Part shown: positions 36,863 through 51,737 of the stretch, in pieces
Numbering within the stretch: the stretch's first letter is position 1
Layout: each line of letters opens with the position of its first letter
From: Apus apus
Taxonomy: Eukaryota > Chordata > Aves > Apodiformes > Apodidae
Reading direction: 5' to 3'
DNA: 64,000 bases
Assembly: GCF_020740795.1 (NCBI RefSeq)
Contig: NC_067283.1
Location: 43,017,659 to 43,081,658 of the forward strand
Program-made: the position numbers and the translations under genes
Notes under the pieces: generated by a model
Database searches by the model: none
What the model was told of the DNA's origin: nothing
The model's input: only the letters and a program-made list of their open reading frames with translations

Positions 36863-39800
36863 CTCTTGCTGCCACCTGTGGAGAGGAGGGAGCAGCAGCA
36901 CTTTGCATGCCTGGCAGAGAGCAAGGGCCTCTTCTCCCACACCAATGCTGCGTGACATCCCCTGAAACCCAGAACCCCCATCTCCCCTCTGCAGAAGACA
37001 GGTTATTGGAGCTTTGTGTGCAGTGATCACTCTTCCCCAGCTCGTGCATCCACAGGCACCGGCCAGGACTGGGATGCACTGAGCTGAAAGCACCCAAGGA
37101 TTCGGGTTGCTGCCCTATTACATTCTCCTGCCGCAAGAAAATTAAACCACTGAGTAAAATTATCCCAATAAGAAACATCGAGGTCTGGAAACGGAGAACA
37201 CAGAGTGGATTTTTGTTACTATGCCAGTCTGGTACATGCTGATAAACAGTGCAATATGTGTCTTCTGCTGCAGCTTTCACAAATGCAGACTCCTGGGGCA
37301 GACTTTCTGCTGGCAGAGGATGTTTCTAAGGAGCTCTTTGGTTGGATCCAGAGAGCAAATGTGTACTCCTCACTGCACCAGAAGGGAAGACAAGGCAAAA
37401 CATAAGTCCTGACTCATGCCTGCACAGAGCACATACACTTTAGAAACAATTATCCAACATTTTCAGAAGTTATTTGAGCAGGGGAAAAGCAAAGAAGGGC
37501 AGAGGGATTTCTCACCAGCTGGGAAAAACGAGACCATAATTGCAAAGACACCATATCCTCTGGCTTCCCCCACTCCAGGTCTTGAGCTCCCAGCATGGAA
37601 CACACCACTTTGTTGTAGCATGATTTGAACAAAATCAGAGGGAACAGCACAGCCATGTGGAAATGGAAACCCAAGGCTTGTGGGCTCATGAAGGGAAGGT
37701 GCTGGCTGCCTCCCTGTGTGCTCACCTGGCATGGAGCAGGGCTCAAACACCCCAAAATTGATGTGACTCTGTCAGGAGCCTCATGCCCCATGAAGTGACC
37801 ACAGCAAGGAACCAGGGATGGAGCCTCGGGCACCCGCTGGTGCTTTTCCCCAGGCAAGGAAGGAGCCGATTGCAGGCGGCAGGAAGGCTGACTGGGAGGA
37901 ATAAAAAGGAAGAGCCCCCGACCAGAGGCCACAACTGATGGCCATGCCCAGGGCGTGCGCTCCAGCTGCTTCTAGTCCGGAAACGCCGATGGGAGGCCCA
38001 GCAAAGGCGAGCCATGAGGGGAGAAAAGCAGCCTCGGAGCAAGCCTGAGGTCACGACACTTGACCTTTTCATTTCTTTTCCTCTTTGAAACCCGATTACA
38101 TCTATTTTTAGGCCCATGCTTGGGGAAGGAGGGGGCCAGGGGTGGCCTGACCTTGCTCGATAACAGGGCTTTGCTAGTTTCCCTTCCCTGCGCTTGCCTC
38201 TGTTTGCACGTCCCATCAACGGCCCCATGTGCCCAGGGACACTTTGAGTCACTGGGTTTGGTACCAGGGTGTTTTCACCACCCCAAATTCCCTGCAGACC
38301 CACACCCTCCTGTCCTCTCAGTGTGTGGAGGAGGTGAAGTACGTGAGGCAGCTGGTTGGTGTGGACAAGAAGCAGCTCTCGGCCGCCAGCAGCTTCCAAG
38401 TAGATTCACGCTGGGTGGTGAAGGGAAAGATGAGGTTTGGTGCAAAGGAGTGTGGCCACTGCCAGATGTCTGTTCCCTATTGAGATAACCCCCTGTGCAC
38501 TGCTGGGGAGTGAGGGGCTGCCAGGAAGGTACCAGAGCAGAGGAGGGACTTGAGGGTGTAAGGGGCAGAACACAGAAATTGTCGATTTAGAAGGTGATTA
38601 TTGCAAATCAGCTGGGGTTTTTTCATTGAAGATGGGCAAAACCACACTTGCGGAAACAAGGAAAAGGGAGTGAAATAATAATGGGTGGAGGCAGCAAAGC
38701 TGGCTCCCAAGCATAATTTTACCATTTAACTTAGCTGAAAGATAAGAAAATAAAAAAACCAAACTGCCCCATAACCTTCCGGCAGACTATTTTGCCAGGC
38801 AGACACTGGTTTTCTCCAACCCCAGCTACCTGATAGCCAGGAGCACAAAAGGGGAAAGCTGGGCAGGAGCTGCCAGCATAGGGGTGTCCTCAGGCAGGGC
38901 TGCTGGGACCCAAGCATGTCTTACTTCACCCAGTGAGTTTTGTATCCTGCCTTTCCTGCAGCTCTAGCCAAAAGCAAGCTGGGACCAGCACCAGTAGGAA
39001 TTAGGGGTGGGGGCTCTCCAGTGCTTTGCCCTGGTTTTTACATAGGTGTTTTGAAAAAAAAACAACATGCTGAAGGCCACTTTAATTACTAGCTGGGCAA
39101 GGAGAAACTTGGATCCCTGGGAATTGTTTCCTGTGACTGTCAGCACACACCTTTTCAAGAGGATGCAAGATCATGCCCTAAAGAGACCCTTCAAAACCCA
39201 AGGAAGTGTTTGCTGACACGGCAGAATCACAGTATTTCTCACTCTCTTTCGTTTTATTTTAAAGCAAAGTTTATCCTGTCCACCCAAGGCCTGACTTGTT
39301 TCACATCACCCGTGCAGCAGCACCTCACAAACACATTCAGCAGAAAAAAACCTGAGGCTTTGTATGCTAATATGATATTTATACATTATTTCATATACCC
39401 CTAACACACATACACACAGAGCTTTCTGCTTTGGTTTGTTTTGTTTTGTTCCGGTTTTGTCTTTTTTTAAAAGGCCCAGGGTATGGTCAACCAATTCTCT
39501 CGGCTGCTTAGCAACAGACAATTGAGAATGCCTATCAATTCTCAGTTTATAATAACCTGAGGCAGAGCTAGATTTTTGTTTTCCCTTGAGCTTTTGTCTT
39601 CCCTTCCCTCTATAATAAGTACCAGAAATGTAGGGGCAGCATGTGTCAGAAATCCCCCAGCGGAATATCTTTCATCGCTCTGGCAGGGCTGCTCCTCCGG
39701 CAAGACAGAGCTCCAGGTCTCACATACCCTCCTTTCCTTTATCAAAACATTTTAAAGATTCATTCTGCATCAGACCATACCTTGCAGTAGATTTATCTTT

Positions 39801-42800
39801 AAGATAGGTAAGTTAAAAATAAGCATATTAAATTATGTCTTAAAAAGAAGACCTAGAGAGTTGACCTGGACAGACTGAATGCAACCCTTAGGGTATGAAA
39901 AAGCCCTGGATATTTCTGTCTTTGAATATGCTATTAAAAAAAGACAGAATATGATTCATCCTACTGGTAAATGGAGCTATAAGCAGCATGTCCTGAACTG
40001 TAACTTAGGGGGCTGGTGCCAAGGAGCCTGGCTGTGCTCCTGGTGGGATGCAGCAGTGGTGGATGAAGGCGCTGGAAGCACGGTGCTTTGTCTGGGGAGC
40101 TGCTGCCTTGCATCCAATGAAGGCAGGACGTGGGAATAACGGAGAGGTGGGTATCCAGCCTGTTCCAAGAGATGCCTGGTGGGCAGTGGAGGAGCGTGGC
40201 AGGGTCTCTGTGACTAGCTTTACTGCTACAGTGCCCTGTCTCTGAAACCCTTTTGCACTCCACTGGTAGTGGATGCTGCTTGCTGACTACCACTGCTCTT
40301 TTCATTTGTGACCCCTCTGTACCAGCATGACTGCACTTCTGGCTATCCCATAGCAAACCTAATAGCACTTCTGCTGTAAGAAGCATTTCCAGGAGATCCA
40401 TCTGTGGTTTTTACAAGTGGTGAGGAGGAGCCCAGCCACCCTGCATGCCCTGGATCTCCCTAGTAGGGCACCAGCACCCCGGACACTGGTCCACAGCCCT
40501 CAGCTTCATCAGGGCTGCAGATTTCCTGCTCACAGGGCCCTCTGCAAAGCAGCTGCCTCCAGCCCTCCTGCTGGCAGCTGCCTGCAGCTGTGCTGTGCTC
40601 CCTGCCTGCAGCAGCCTTTGCCCCATCTCCAAGCAGACCTGGAGAGGCAGAGCCTCCAGCTCTCCTGGCTGTGCTCCCCACAGGGGACAAACATTTTGCC
40701 CCATGTGCAAGGCCTGGCTCCATGTGAGAGGTTTTGCACCAGGAAGCCCCCTTGCCCCACCGGCAGGTATCTGCTCTCTGCAGGTCCCCATGCTCACCAG
40801 GCATGGATGGCCTGTGACCCTCAGCAGCAGCAGGTATAACATCAGATGTAGCATCTGAACTGCAGATGACCAGTGTGACAAGCGCTGTCCCTCACAGCCA
40901 GGCTATCTGAAGGGGACCCACAAACAAACCTCTGCAGGGGTGACTGAAAACCCTCTCCTCTTGCTGAGGGCTCCACAAGTCCTGCAGACAGACTCTGATC
41001 CATACCTGGTCTCCACCGTATCTGTCAGAAGATGAAGCACTGTTCCTTGACAGAGTTCATGATTTGAATGATGGTCAGAAACTGCTGGCAATGCCTTTGC
41101 TTTCTTGATCTTTCTGTGAAGATCCATAGGTCCTTCAGATACTGGTTCCTACTGTTCCTGGAGAGAGATGATGGAGACTGGTAAAGCCAGTAACATGCAT
41201 GAGCCTCCTCCCACAAGGAGCAAACTGAAGGATCATCAAAACTGTCCCCTTGCAGTAAGAAGGAAGGTGGTGCTACAGAAGGAGGAGTGAGGATCCCCAC
41301 GGTCCCCAGTGCAGCCTGTGTACTCACAACCCTTCCCTCTGGCTCCAGGGCTGGAAGCTGCCAAATTCCTCTGAGCTGTCAGATCACATAACGCCATCAC
41401 TCACCTTCAGCTTGCTGGAGGTTTAGCAGAGGATCCAGCTGTTTAACAACCAGGAGATCTGGAAATGAATCATAGGCAGGGTATGCACAGGGAACTGCTT
41501 AGATGCCCACTTAACCCAGCGGCTTTCCTCACCTGGAGTGCTAGAAGCATGTGGCTTTGGAAGCAAATAAACACACATATTCACACATGCCTGGAACATA
41601 AAGGCACATCTGGAAAATGTGTGTCTGGAAAAGCAATACTTTGGATTCTCCACTTGATCTAAAATTGACATTTTAATCTCAAAATTAATTAGTCACAAGT
41701 AAGGCAAGTATATGAAGTATCATTAGCAGGACATTACCATCCCAGGAGATGTTAAGTGCCCCTATACAAAGGGCAGGAGCATTTCTAAAGCTGGAAAGGA
41801 CAGAGTCTGACCAAGGAGATTAAAAGCTCCTTCTCACTTTAAAAAGATGCACATGGGAGGTGGTGGTGGGGAGGTTGTCATCTTGTGTCATACCAATGTC
41901 AGATATGAATCTGGCTTATCAAAGATGGGTCCAGAAATTCCAGAGCTTCTCCCAGTGAATCCGCTTTAGCAAATTAACCAGGAACTACACCACTATTATA
42001 CCTAGTGGCTCAAGGTTACCCTGGCTGCTGGGGGAGGCTGCACTCTGCCATCTACCTGGCCCTCCTGCCTTCATATCCATGAAGACAGAGGTTGATCAGC
42101 TCCCTTCAAGCCTGCAATAGTGTCACCAGTCACTCAGCCTCCAGATCACAAACATCCCACTGGGAAAGGAGCAGGTGCTGGTGTGTAATAGCAGGGCTAC
42201 CAGGTATGGAGGTACCAGTGAGCAAAATGCCCAGAGCAACCACAAAGGGAAGAGGCTGATGACTAGGACCTTTCTTCAAGAATAATTCTGCAGGAAAGCC
42301 TCATCTCCCTATGATGAAAATGCAGAGCCAAGTGACTGCCAAGGTTTCCAACACCAGTGCCTGCCTTCAAAGAGGGAGTTTGTTAGTGTAAAGTTTGTGG
42401 TATGTTATTCTCTTCTGAGCCTTCTTACAGTGGGAGGGAAAAGTCACGTTGCTTTTGTGGAAAGTTCAGTAATGATTGTGCTGAAAATTGTACCAGTCTG
42501 TCTTCTCCCTATGTACCTCTCCCTGTGCTCTTCCCTCCTATGAGGACTGTAAAATCACAGGAGAAAGCAAGAAAGGAATTTTAATTTTTCCCCCCAAAAT
42601 CTATGCATTTGACCTGTTCAATGCAGGAAATAAAAAATTAAAAAAATAAATCCAAGACACTTGATGCATTATTTTTTTAACAGATTTCTGGATGCAAAAC
42701 ATCCAAGAGGGAAGGTCCTTTCTAACCCAAATCCTTCTGTGGTTCTGTGTCTACAGAAACACTGAACTCCAGAGCAATCCTTCAGGAATAGGGAAATATT

Positions 42801-45800
42801 TTAGAACACATCAGCTATGGTGTAAATCAGAAATTGCTTCACTGAAGCCATGCACGTGCTTGTCATCACAAAAGCCACTGCATTATACGCATACACTTCA
42901 CTTGCAGTAACTGGTGCAATTTTCCATTGGGAACTCACCTCTGGAACAGTTAATATACTTTTAGTTTAGTTACAGCTAGAGTGTGTGTTTAAGGAAATAA
43001 ACAACAAAAAAGGAAATTAAATACTGGACATACTAAATCCACATAATAAGTTACACTGGTTTGACTACCCTGAATTCAACTCTGGCTCTCCAACTGGTGA
43101 CAGTTCCCCAGAAACACTCTTCCCATAGGCCTGTAGGCATCTGTGCAACTGTACAGCCGGTGCACAAGGTGGAATAAGCATTTCCCAGAGTGAGGATGTA
43201 GCACTGGCAGATCCATAATAAAGCAATTTCTTTGAGGGAAACAGGTTTGCTTTAAAAAGAACCAGCAATAACTACAAAATTCAAATCAGAATAACATCAA
43301 ACACAATGATGTTACAAAAATTACATAACATCCATGATTTGTGTACTAAACTATTCATTATGCTCACACACATGGTGATATATTAAAATCCTTGTTGACA
43401 AAAAGTCCATTCAAAATTAAATGCTGCTTTACTGTCACCACCAGGATATTTCTCATACCAAGTCATGTTTGTAATAAACTTTATTAAATGTGATAAAATA
43501 TTGCACAGTTCAAACAGAGAAACCCTACGGGGAAATCACGTCCATTTCTGTTAAACTAAGTAGCAGAGCTTTGTCGCTGGCATTAGGAGAACAGCTTTGA
43601 GCTTTGCTAGAGATATATTCTAGAAAATCCCTATAGTTCTTAATGAATAATTGAAGACAATATATAACTGAGATGCTTGTTTGCTGCATCCAGAGTTGGA
43701 TCCTGGAGGACCACTAAATTAATTTTTAATAACATATACTATGGTTAAAGTCAGAGGACACAAAATTTCACACTAAATATGCTCATCGTATAAAGAATAA
43801 TCCCAAGGTTATAACCCGGGTGGCAGGAGGTTTACAACGATTTATAAAAGAGAAAGGGAAACATTAGGAGAGCTTACAGCTACTCCAATTTGTTTTTCAC
43901 ATATCCTTTGTCCATGCCTCTTCCCTAAAGACATATTTCATGACTTTAGCAGTGCACCGTGACGGTAACACTGAAATTCTCCAGTGCAATTCCTCTTGCT
44001 TTCATGGTCATTCCACCCACTCCCTACCCCCAGAAGGCAGAAATTGTGCAGCGTCTGTGCAAGATCCAAAGATCCCATCCATTTCAGTTATTTGTTGTAT
44101 GTGGTCAGAGAGGAGGTAATTTCTGCTAGTGCCTCATCGTGATGCTGGAAATATTTCACAAATTTGTTATTCAAGAATAATTCAGTAAAATGAGTTGTCT
44201 GCAAAATAAATCTGTACAGAACAAAGTAATCATTAGGCAATCCAAGTAATTTTGAGTAATTGCTATCTGCATCTCAGCTTCCATTAATAAGTGTTGCATC
44301 AAATATTAACTCCATCCTCAAGAAAGGCAGATTTACCTTCAGAACAAACAAACATAATAAAACAGGGTGACTATGAAGAATGACAAAACAGCACAAACTT
44401 TAAACCAAAAAAAGAACAGAGCAGTTACCAAATATCCTGTGCCAGGGACAACTCAGTATTTCTACAGCAACCCTATGGACTACCACTGTGGTGAGCAGCA
44501 CACTAGCACGTACTTAAATGCAAGTACAGCAGAGTACATTTTGTTACACTATGATGGCACGTGTGGGTTTAAGTCACAGAGTGACAGCCTGTACCCAGAG
44601 AAGCTTTTACGTCATCAGGTGTAGAAAGCAGTTTTGGAAACCCTGGTCTGTAATTTCTTAACAAACTCTTTGTCACCATCAGAGCCAATGGTCCACACTC
44701 ACTTAAGATGGAGAAGCTTTTACCCAACGGCACTGGTGCTTGAGATGGCAAATGGAGAGGAGGGGAGGGAGTAAGACAGAGACATGCTCAGCACCCAATC
44801 CCTTCATACTCTCTGCTTCACCATTTTTTAACACAGACATTTAGAATAAGCTGGTCTATCATTTGTACCTACCAAGAATAACCTGATGAAGGAGGATTTT
44901 AGGACACACAAACCTAGGCACAAGAGCAGTCCTTTTCTCCAAAAGAAACTTCTAGTGCTGACCAGCTATGCAGATGTACTACACTCACTATACAGTCCTA
45001 CACAGCTTTACTTGGATGAGAGAATGTATTTTCTCAAGTGATTTTTTTCAAATTGAGACATAAAGTTTCAAGACTTCTAAAAAAGAGCTGAGAAGGTCTG
45101 TTAAGACTTGTTGAAGACATCTAAAGATACCTACAAAGGTAGCAAGGTCTCCATGGCTTTCAAAGGGCTGTCACCCTGGTAGTGATATGCTATTACATTT
45201 TACCTAGAAATCCCAGCCAGAACCTGCTCTTAAGATCTGCCATTCAGTGTCGGCCATGACAAACTGCATTAGGAAGGAGCAGGGCAAAAAAACAGTGTGC
45301 CAAGCAGCAGTAGTGTTAAACTTGGCTATTCCTACTTTTCAGACCAGAGCATAAATTGTAGATGAAATGTGGCTCTTGCCAGAAGATTACAGTTATGGTT
45401 ACCATACCCAGCAAAGATGGAAAGAATAAAACTGTAGTGAGAAATACATGTATACATACATGTTTTTTTTAAGTCCTGATCTTGCCCAGGGCCTCGGACC
45501 TCCATGGCCGTTTGTCCCACCTACTTTTTACCACCTCAAAATCAGGCTAGGGGATCTTAGGCTTCAGCACAGATTTCTGGCTAAAACGATAATGCATGTA
45601 CATCCTCCAGTTTACAGCACAGCTTGTTTTTCCTCCCAAGTCTGCCATACCAGGACAGCAAAGATCTGAGCAGTGAAAACACATGTGCAGCTATACAGGC
45701 TTTTCAATTCTGATTCATTCATTTGATTTTTGGTGGTAATACAGAATGCAAGAGACCCAGCTATTCCAGGCATCATACAAATACTGAGCAAGACAAGATT

Positions 45801-48196
45801 CCTTATGGCTACAAGCTTTGTAACTGGTTATCACATTGAGATTAACGCTTTGTGACCTTTGGAGAAAGGTCTCACAGGCTCAAAGATTAAACAGACAGGA
45901 AAGTGCATCTGATCATGCAATACACCAATGGCCCTGTATTTAAGTATCACCTAGACAGAGGGATTGTCCATTCTGAAGACAGTACCATCATCGCTCAAGA
46001 ATCTTCCCTTATTTGAAATGGGCAAAACTGCCCCAGAGAATAGGCTCCTAATACCATGATCTGTGACTCTTTCAACACTGCTGCAAAATGAGGCAGCAGT
46101 TACAGAAAGGCCATTTCTCACTTTTTGCTTTTGCAGAGGTCTTTTTTACTTCAGTTTGGGTGGGTTTTGGTTTTTTTTTTGTTTTTAAATGAGGAGGGCT
46201 CCTCAGGCCACCCCACCAGAGAGGCTGTGGTAATTGGATGTTCTCCCCTGGGGCTGGGTAGGCTGTCCTGATGAAGACAGCACTGACTCACCCTTGGTAA
46301 CTCTGCTTCTCCAAGCCAACATCACCTTTGCAGATCCCTGCTAGCAGGTGAGCTCCAAATGACATGGATTCTGTAGCTCCGGCTAGAGATCGGTGAGAAA
46401 GAGCAAATTAAAGTTAGATGTGGTGCTCTTTGTAAAGTACCTTCTAGTAATTTGAACTAAGTGTGAAATAAGAGGGATTTGCCTTTCCTCTGAAATGTAT
46501 TTCTTTTTTTGAGCATGGTGTGATTGTGTAGAAGTTACAGCTCTATCTTGATGGACTGTCTGAAATCAATGCAAGCTGAAAAACAGGAGTTCCCCATGCT
46601 CTCGGATTATAACACAAGCAGGATTACAAAACTCAGTCTACAACTATGATCCACTGACTCAATGAACTTGAAATATCCCATTAAAGAAAAAAACCAACCC
46701 AGAATGAAAGGTTCCCAGGAGCATGACAGACTGATGGGCAAAATAATGTGTGGGTGGGACAGAGCACTATCAAGGAAACACCTTGATCTTGAACTGTGGC
46801 CACCAGATCACAGAGCAGTCTTGAGGGAGGACATCAGGTTCTCATCCGATTGCTGCTTTTATAGCAAGTGGTCCCAGGATATCCATTACAGAGAGAGAAT
46901 GAGAGGATGCACACAGCTACCGTAGGCATTAGCTGACTGCTCAGCTATGCTCCTGTAGCATATGAAAATCAAATAAAAAAGCAGATGATTGAAGAGAAAC
47001 AAAAATAAAGTGGACTGGTTATCTTAGGCTACATCGAATTACCTTGGGTTCTGCTGGGCAGCTAAGAAGGGATGCCAAAAAGTAAACTAAGAATAAAATT
47101 ATAACTCTGTTCTTTTTATCTAACCTTGATGTTAAACATGGTTTCATGTTGTCATTGCAGATGCTACATTTTGCACAAACTTTGGCCGCTCTAAATTTTC
47201 TGAAATCTTATTCCCTGTTAAAACCCCAGAGAAGATTAGAAGGAGGTTAAGCAGCTCCATTTCAGGCATGTTTGGGGGTTCTGTAGTTAACACAGCGCAC
47301 AGCAGAGATGGGGCCCATTTAAACCTGTGTTCTTTTGCTAAACACGTTAGAAAAAGCAAAAGACTTAAAAAAAAAAAATTGCTAAAATATGGAGACACAC
47401 AATAGCCAAAAGCTATGGAAATAGAACATAAGAGAAAAGACACTTTCAGAATGTAAAAGCTGGCAAGAAAATATTACATTCCAGCTCTACTAAATAAAAT
47501 ATCTTCAAAAGCTTTTTTTTGTTTTAAAAACATCACCAAGACCATTATCAATCAGTCTGGCTACTTAGACACAAAGTGCCCCTCTGGAGGATTTAGTAAA
47601 AATTAAGTACTAAATTATTCAGCATTTAAGCAATCGTGTAAGGAATACACAGCTGTAAAGGACAAACTGCAAAACCAGGATCATTTTTCTGTTACTTCAG
47701 CATATTGTAGTTTAAACAGGGCCTTCTGGTGAGAAACCTAAACATTTTTTCCATGCACAGAGTCAAGATCCCAGCTTTCAATTTCAAATTTTTAAGTAAA
47801 TCTATTCTATTATTTATATGCACCAGAAAAGCACAATCTCCATCACTGAGATTTTTAAATTAACATTTTTACTGTTTACAGCTGTGTTTTCTCCTTCTCA
47901 GCTAGGCTGCTTTTTATTTACTTACCCTTTAAACTGCCCTGCTCTGTTACTAATCTGTATACTGTTAAAGCTTCTAAAGAAATATAAGTCTCATCATTGG
48001 ACACATTCACTACACACATCCAGTACATGCACATACCCAAGGAATCACAGAGATAACCCTGTTCAAATACTATGTATTCTCAGAAAGCCAGCTTTAAATT
48101 AAGAAGTTCTAAAATTTCAGCTTCTTCATAGTTTTTTTCAGCTGTAATGTACACAAACTAGATGAGATTTGTGTATACTAACTTTTGAGTTAGCAT
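36863..48196. other. Intergenic DNA, no gene recognised
   Basis: This is a long stretch without recognisable exons, RNA genes or clear transposon copies. The left part (to about 41 kb) is moderately GC-rich and the right part is AT-rich. Long frames at 37743-38399 (-) and 40411-40881 (-) look like chance frames. A 7-bp-arm inverted repeat lies at 39523-39544. Confidence 0.55.
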
Positions 48197-48642
48197 CACA
48201 AAGATGATCCGAGGGCTGGAGCAGTTCTCTTACTAACACAGGCTGAGAGTTGGAGCTGTTCATCCTGGAGAAGAGAAGGCTCTGGTGAGACCTTATAGTG
48301 GCCTTCCAGTACCTGAAGGGGCTACAGGAAAGCTGGGGAGGGGCTTTTTACAAGGACATGTAGTGATAGGACAAGCGGTAATGGCTTCAAACTGGAAGAG
48401 GGGAGATTTAAGCCAGACGTTAGGAAGAAATTCCTCACTATGAGGGTGATGAGACACTGGAACAGGTTTCCCAGGGAAGCTGTGGATGCCCCACCCTGGA
48501 AGTGTTCAAGGCCAGGTGGGATGTGGCTTTGAGCAACGTGGTCTAGTTGGAGGTGTCCCTGTCCAAGGCAGGAGGATTGGAACTAGGTGATCTTTAAGGT
48601 CCCTTCCAAGCCAAACCATTCTATGAATCTATGATTCTGGTA
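48197..48642 (+). repeat. CR1 LINE 3' fragment, sense
   Basis: Sense CR1 from 'aagatgatccgagggctggagcag' through 'gagaaggctctggtgagaccttatag', 'ccagtacctgaaggggctacaggaaagctggggagggg' and 'ggtcccttccaa' to a terminal TTCTATGAATCTATGATTCT. It is 5'-truncated and closely related to the copy at 34764-35504, so the two may belong to one subfamily. Confidence 0.92.
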
Positions 48643-51190
48643 AGTTTTGAATACATCAGCTTTGAAACACAAGCTTTAATCTCTAGATTTTCCCTTTTTT
48701 AAAGTATTTCTCAAGATTCATTATCAACATTTTGAATGTCTTATAAAACACGAATACAAGCCTATTAGTCTCTGAGACTGTATCGCAGCAGCTAATAGCC
48801 AGAAGAACAATGACAAAATTGGCATAGTTTCACACAATTTCATGCAATTTTCATATGCAGCTCTTATGAATAAATATCACAGATCAAGTTGTTAGAACAC
48901 AGGCAGGAGCCTGTAACACTAGAATTCATACAGAACTGAAACTGTAAAACATTATGCCGACACCTGACAAAATGGAAATTGCTGTTTGACAATGCGCGCA
49001 TCTCAAGGTCACAGTATTAAGCAGCATCAAAATAAGTTGCTAAGGTGGTAGATTTTATATTAAGACCCCATCTCTTTGATTCCAGCATAGAATCTAGCAT
49101 TGAATTTCCTTCTGGCAGCTGCACTAAAATACTAAACCATTCTTAGAGGCTGAATGACACGATCTGGGCATCACGGTTTATTGACTCATGACAGATGACT
49201 AGTGCACATTTCAAGTCTTTGATCACTGGTGGAGGTTCTTATCTTTCAAATGTTTGCAGCAAATTTCTAAGCTGGAGGAGAAAGACTCAAACATAAACCA
49301 AAAATAATGATTAAAACAGCAAGACATCAACTCCACCTAGTTTAATATTAGGATTTGTTTTTAAAAAAAACACTTTTTGAAACCTTATAGCAAGCATGTT
49401 TTTGGTTGTTGGCCACAGAGCAAGCAGGAATTCTGTACCGAATAAAACTAAAGTAGATGTTAATATTACTAAAAACTATTTCCACAATGAGCTGACACCA
49501 GACTCTTTTCAACAGAATTTGAGGTGTCCTGAACAGCTTAAAAACAGACAAAAGTTTAAAGTCATTGTCTACTTCCACTCCATCATAAGGCTTTTCGAGT
49601 TCTATGCCTTTTTCTTGTCCCTACCTCATTAAAATGTCAGAAAGCAAAATATAATTGTGACAGATTTTAACCCCCACACACCTACCTGAATGGACAATTC
49701 TCTATTATTTTTGGGAGTCTTCCAAGATAAGTCAAACTTGTTAAAATAAATGCCTACAACACGTACATTAAATTGTACATGTAATACGGCCTTCCTGTTA
49801 AAAATTGTTGGGAGGCCTGTTATGTTTGTAAAGTTAACTTAACCATTCTGCAGTAAAACTGATCTACAGAAAGTGCACTACAACAGAACTCATCAAGACC
49901 CAGACCATACCATACTGAATTATGGACCTATATACAACCTTAATTTTTATATTGCTCAACTTCTCAGCAGTTTTAAACATTTTAACATGCATCATCTTCA
50001 AAACTCAGGAAAACAAACCCTAAAAAGGCAAGGGCCACCCCCATGGCACTTGGGCTGACCACCTCTGTGGTGGGATAGCAGCAGGACTGGAACTCTTCAC
50101 CTTACCGCACAGACCCCAGGCTGGAGGTAGCTGTGCCACCCTTTGATGGCTGAAACATTTTACCAGAAGATTTTGGCTGCTTTCCCTTAGAAGGAACAGT
50201 GAGAATCTTCAGATCTATCCCAGACTAGAAATGCTCAACAGTTACTATTTTCACTGCTTCCACATTTAAGCTCACTCCCATTCCCTCTTGCCTGCCCTTG
50301 CCTACTCCAACCCCTGTTCCAAGTCATGTTCTCCACTGCCCTATTTTATTTGCAGAAGCATCCCATGGTCTTATTTCATAAAGGCTCTTTTCAGCTTGCA
50401 TGTCCTCCTCCAGCCAGTTCTAGTCCTCTTCTCTACACTACAAAGAGAAGGTCCCTAAGCCTAGTCACTACTTTCTGTGACCCTAGCATCAGTCCTCACA
50501 GAAGTGCATCAGGCGCTTGACCAAGTCTACTCACCTTCCCTCAGACTTTGTTTTTCACCCTCCTCTACAGTCAAGCTGGACCGTTGCTTCTTGCCTGAAG
50601 ACCTGTAAGGGCTCATTCAACGCAGGCAGGAGAACAATTACTACAGCCACCTTTTTTCCTGAAGACACTCTGCTTTCTAAGAGCTGTTACAGGGAACATT
50701 GCCGAGCTACAGGTGACAGGACCAGCTCATTCACCTATTACAAGTGGGACACAGACAGTATCATTGCTGCTAGATGGAGCGAGGGGAAGTAATGAGCAAT
50801 GGAAATTAACTACTTAGAAGAAACTATTGACTTCTCTTCAGAACCTAGAGAGGAATTGCTAGCAAGCTGGCTGAATTAAAGGCCTGAGAAAGCTTCTGTC
50901 TCGATGTTTTAAAACAGACATATTTCAGATCACAGTAGGGGATTCGCTTGGCAACATAACAAACAATTTGATGCTGAGCCTTTTAACAAGACAAAACAGA
51001 GAACCACAACAATTTCTCTGCTCAATACAAATATAAATACAAGGCAAGTAAGCATATGACAATGCCTTATTTTTTTTTTACCAGTTTTCATAGGTGAATT
51101 AAAGTTCAGAAACATTAAACAAGTGGTTCTTTGCAAAAAAATATTTTGCAAAGTAGCAACCCAAATACAAAAGTGCTGACATACATTCAC
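48643..51190. other. AT-rich intergenic DNA or distal TCAIM 3' flank
   Basis: No exon or repeat is recognised. If TCAIM uses a distal poly(A) site, part of this could be transcribed as 3' UTR, but nothing in the sequence shows it. Confidence 0.5.
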
Positions 51191-51737
51191 ACTTTATTTC
51201 TTTTTTTTTTTTTCAAGGAATAAAGTACCACTAAGGATCCACACATTTGCCTTACTGCTCTCAGTGAGAAGTACTTTCTCTTGCAGATAATGCCACAGAG
51301 AGATCAATGCTTCCTTCACTTAGATGTCACATTAAACTACTCAGGTTGTAAGTGCTGTGAATGGGATTTGCAATCTGTTAGAGTGTATGTGAAGATGATT
51401 GTCTGCATTTATGGAGGGAGTGCCAGAAAACAAAGAGTAACATCTCCTTTAAAGTAATTGCAGACAGTACAACTAGCATATTTTGAAATTCTGAGGCAAC
51501 AAACATTGGACCAGCATATGAAACTCTTCAGTAGAGACCAAGTTAATGTACTGCTTTCTTCTGGAAAGTAGAAATACTCTGATTTTTTTTCCCTTGTCTT
51601 TTTTTTTTTAAATTCAGCAATCGGTAGAAAAATGAAGTGCAATATTGCCACCAGATAACTTATGGACTCAATTTCTGCATTCAATGAATCCCTTAACATA
51701 ACATGAAATGTCTAGTTTGAGTAGCACACTCTTTATT
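51191..51737 (-). promoter_or_regulatory. Candidate TCAIM poly(A) signals
   Basis: On the minus strand, downstream of the TCAIM stop, AATAAA occurs at 51737-51732 (about 365 nt after the stop) and again at 51196-51191 (about 905 nt after). A weaker ATTAAA lies at 51811-51806. The second AATAAA is followed by GT-rich sequence (GTGTGAATGTATGTC), as is usual for cleavage regions. Which one is used cannot be told from DNA alone. Confidence 0.4.

Noticed and set aside
37743..38399. 218-codon frame on the minus strand
   Set aside because: It overlaps other long frames in different phases and has no recognisable motif.
50030..50150. Possible SINE-like or tRNA-derived segment
   Set aside because: No A/B box pair or cloverleaf could be drawn and no second copy was seen in the window.
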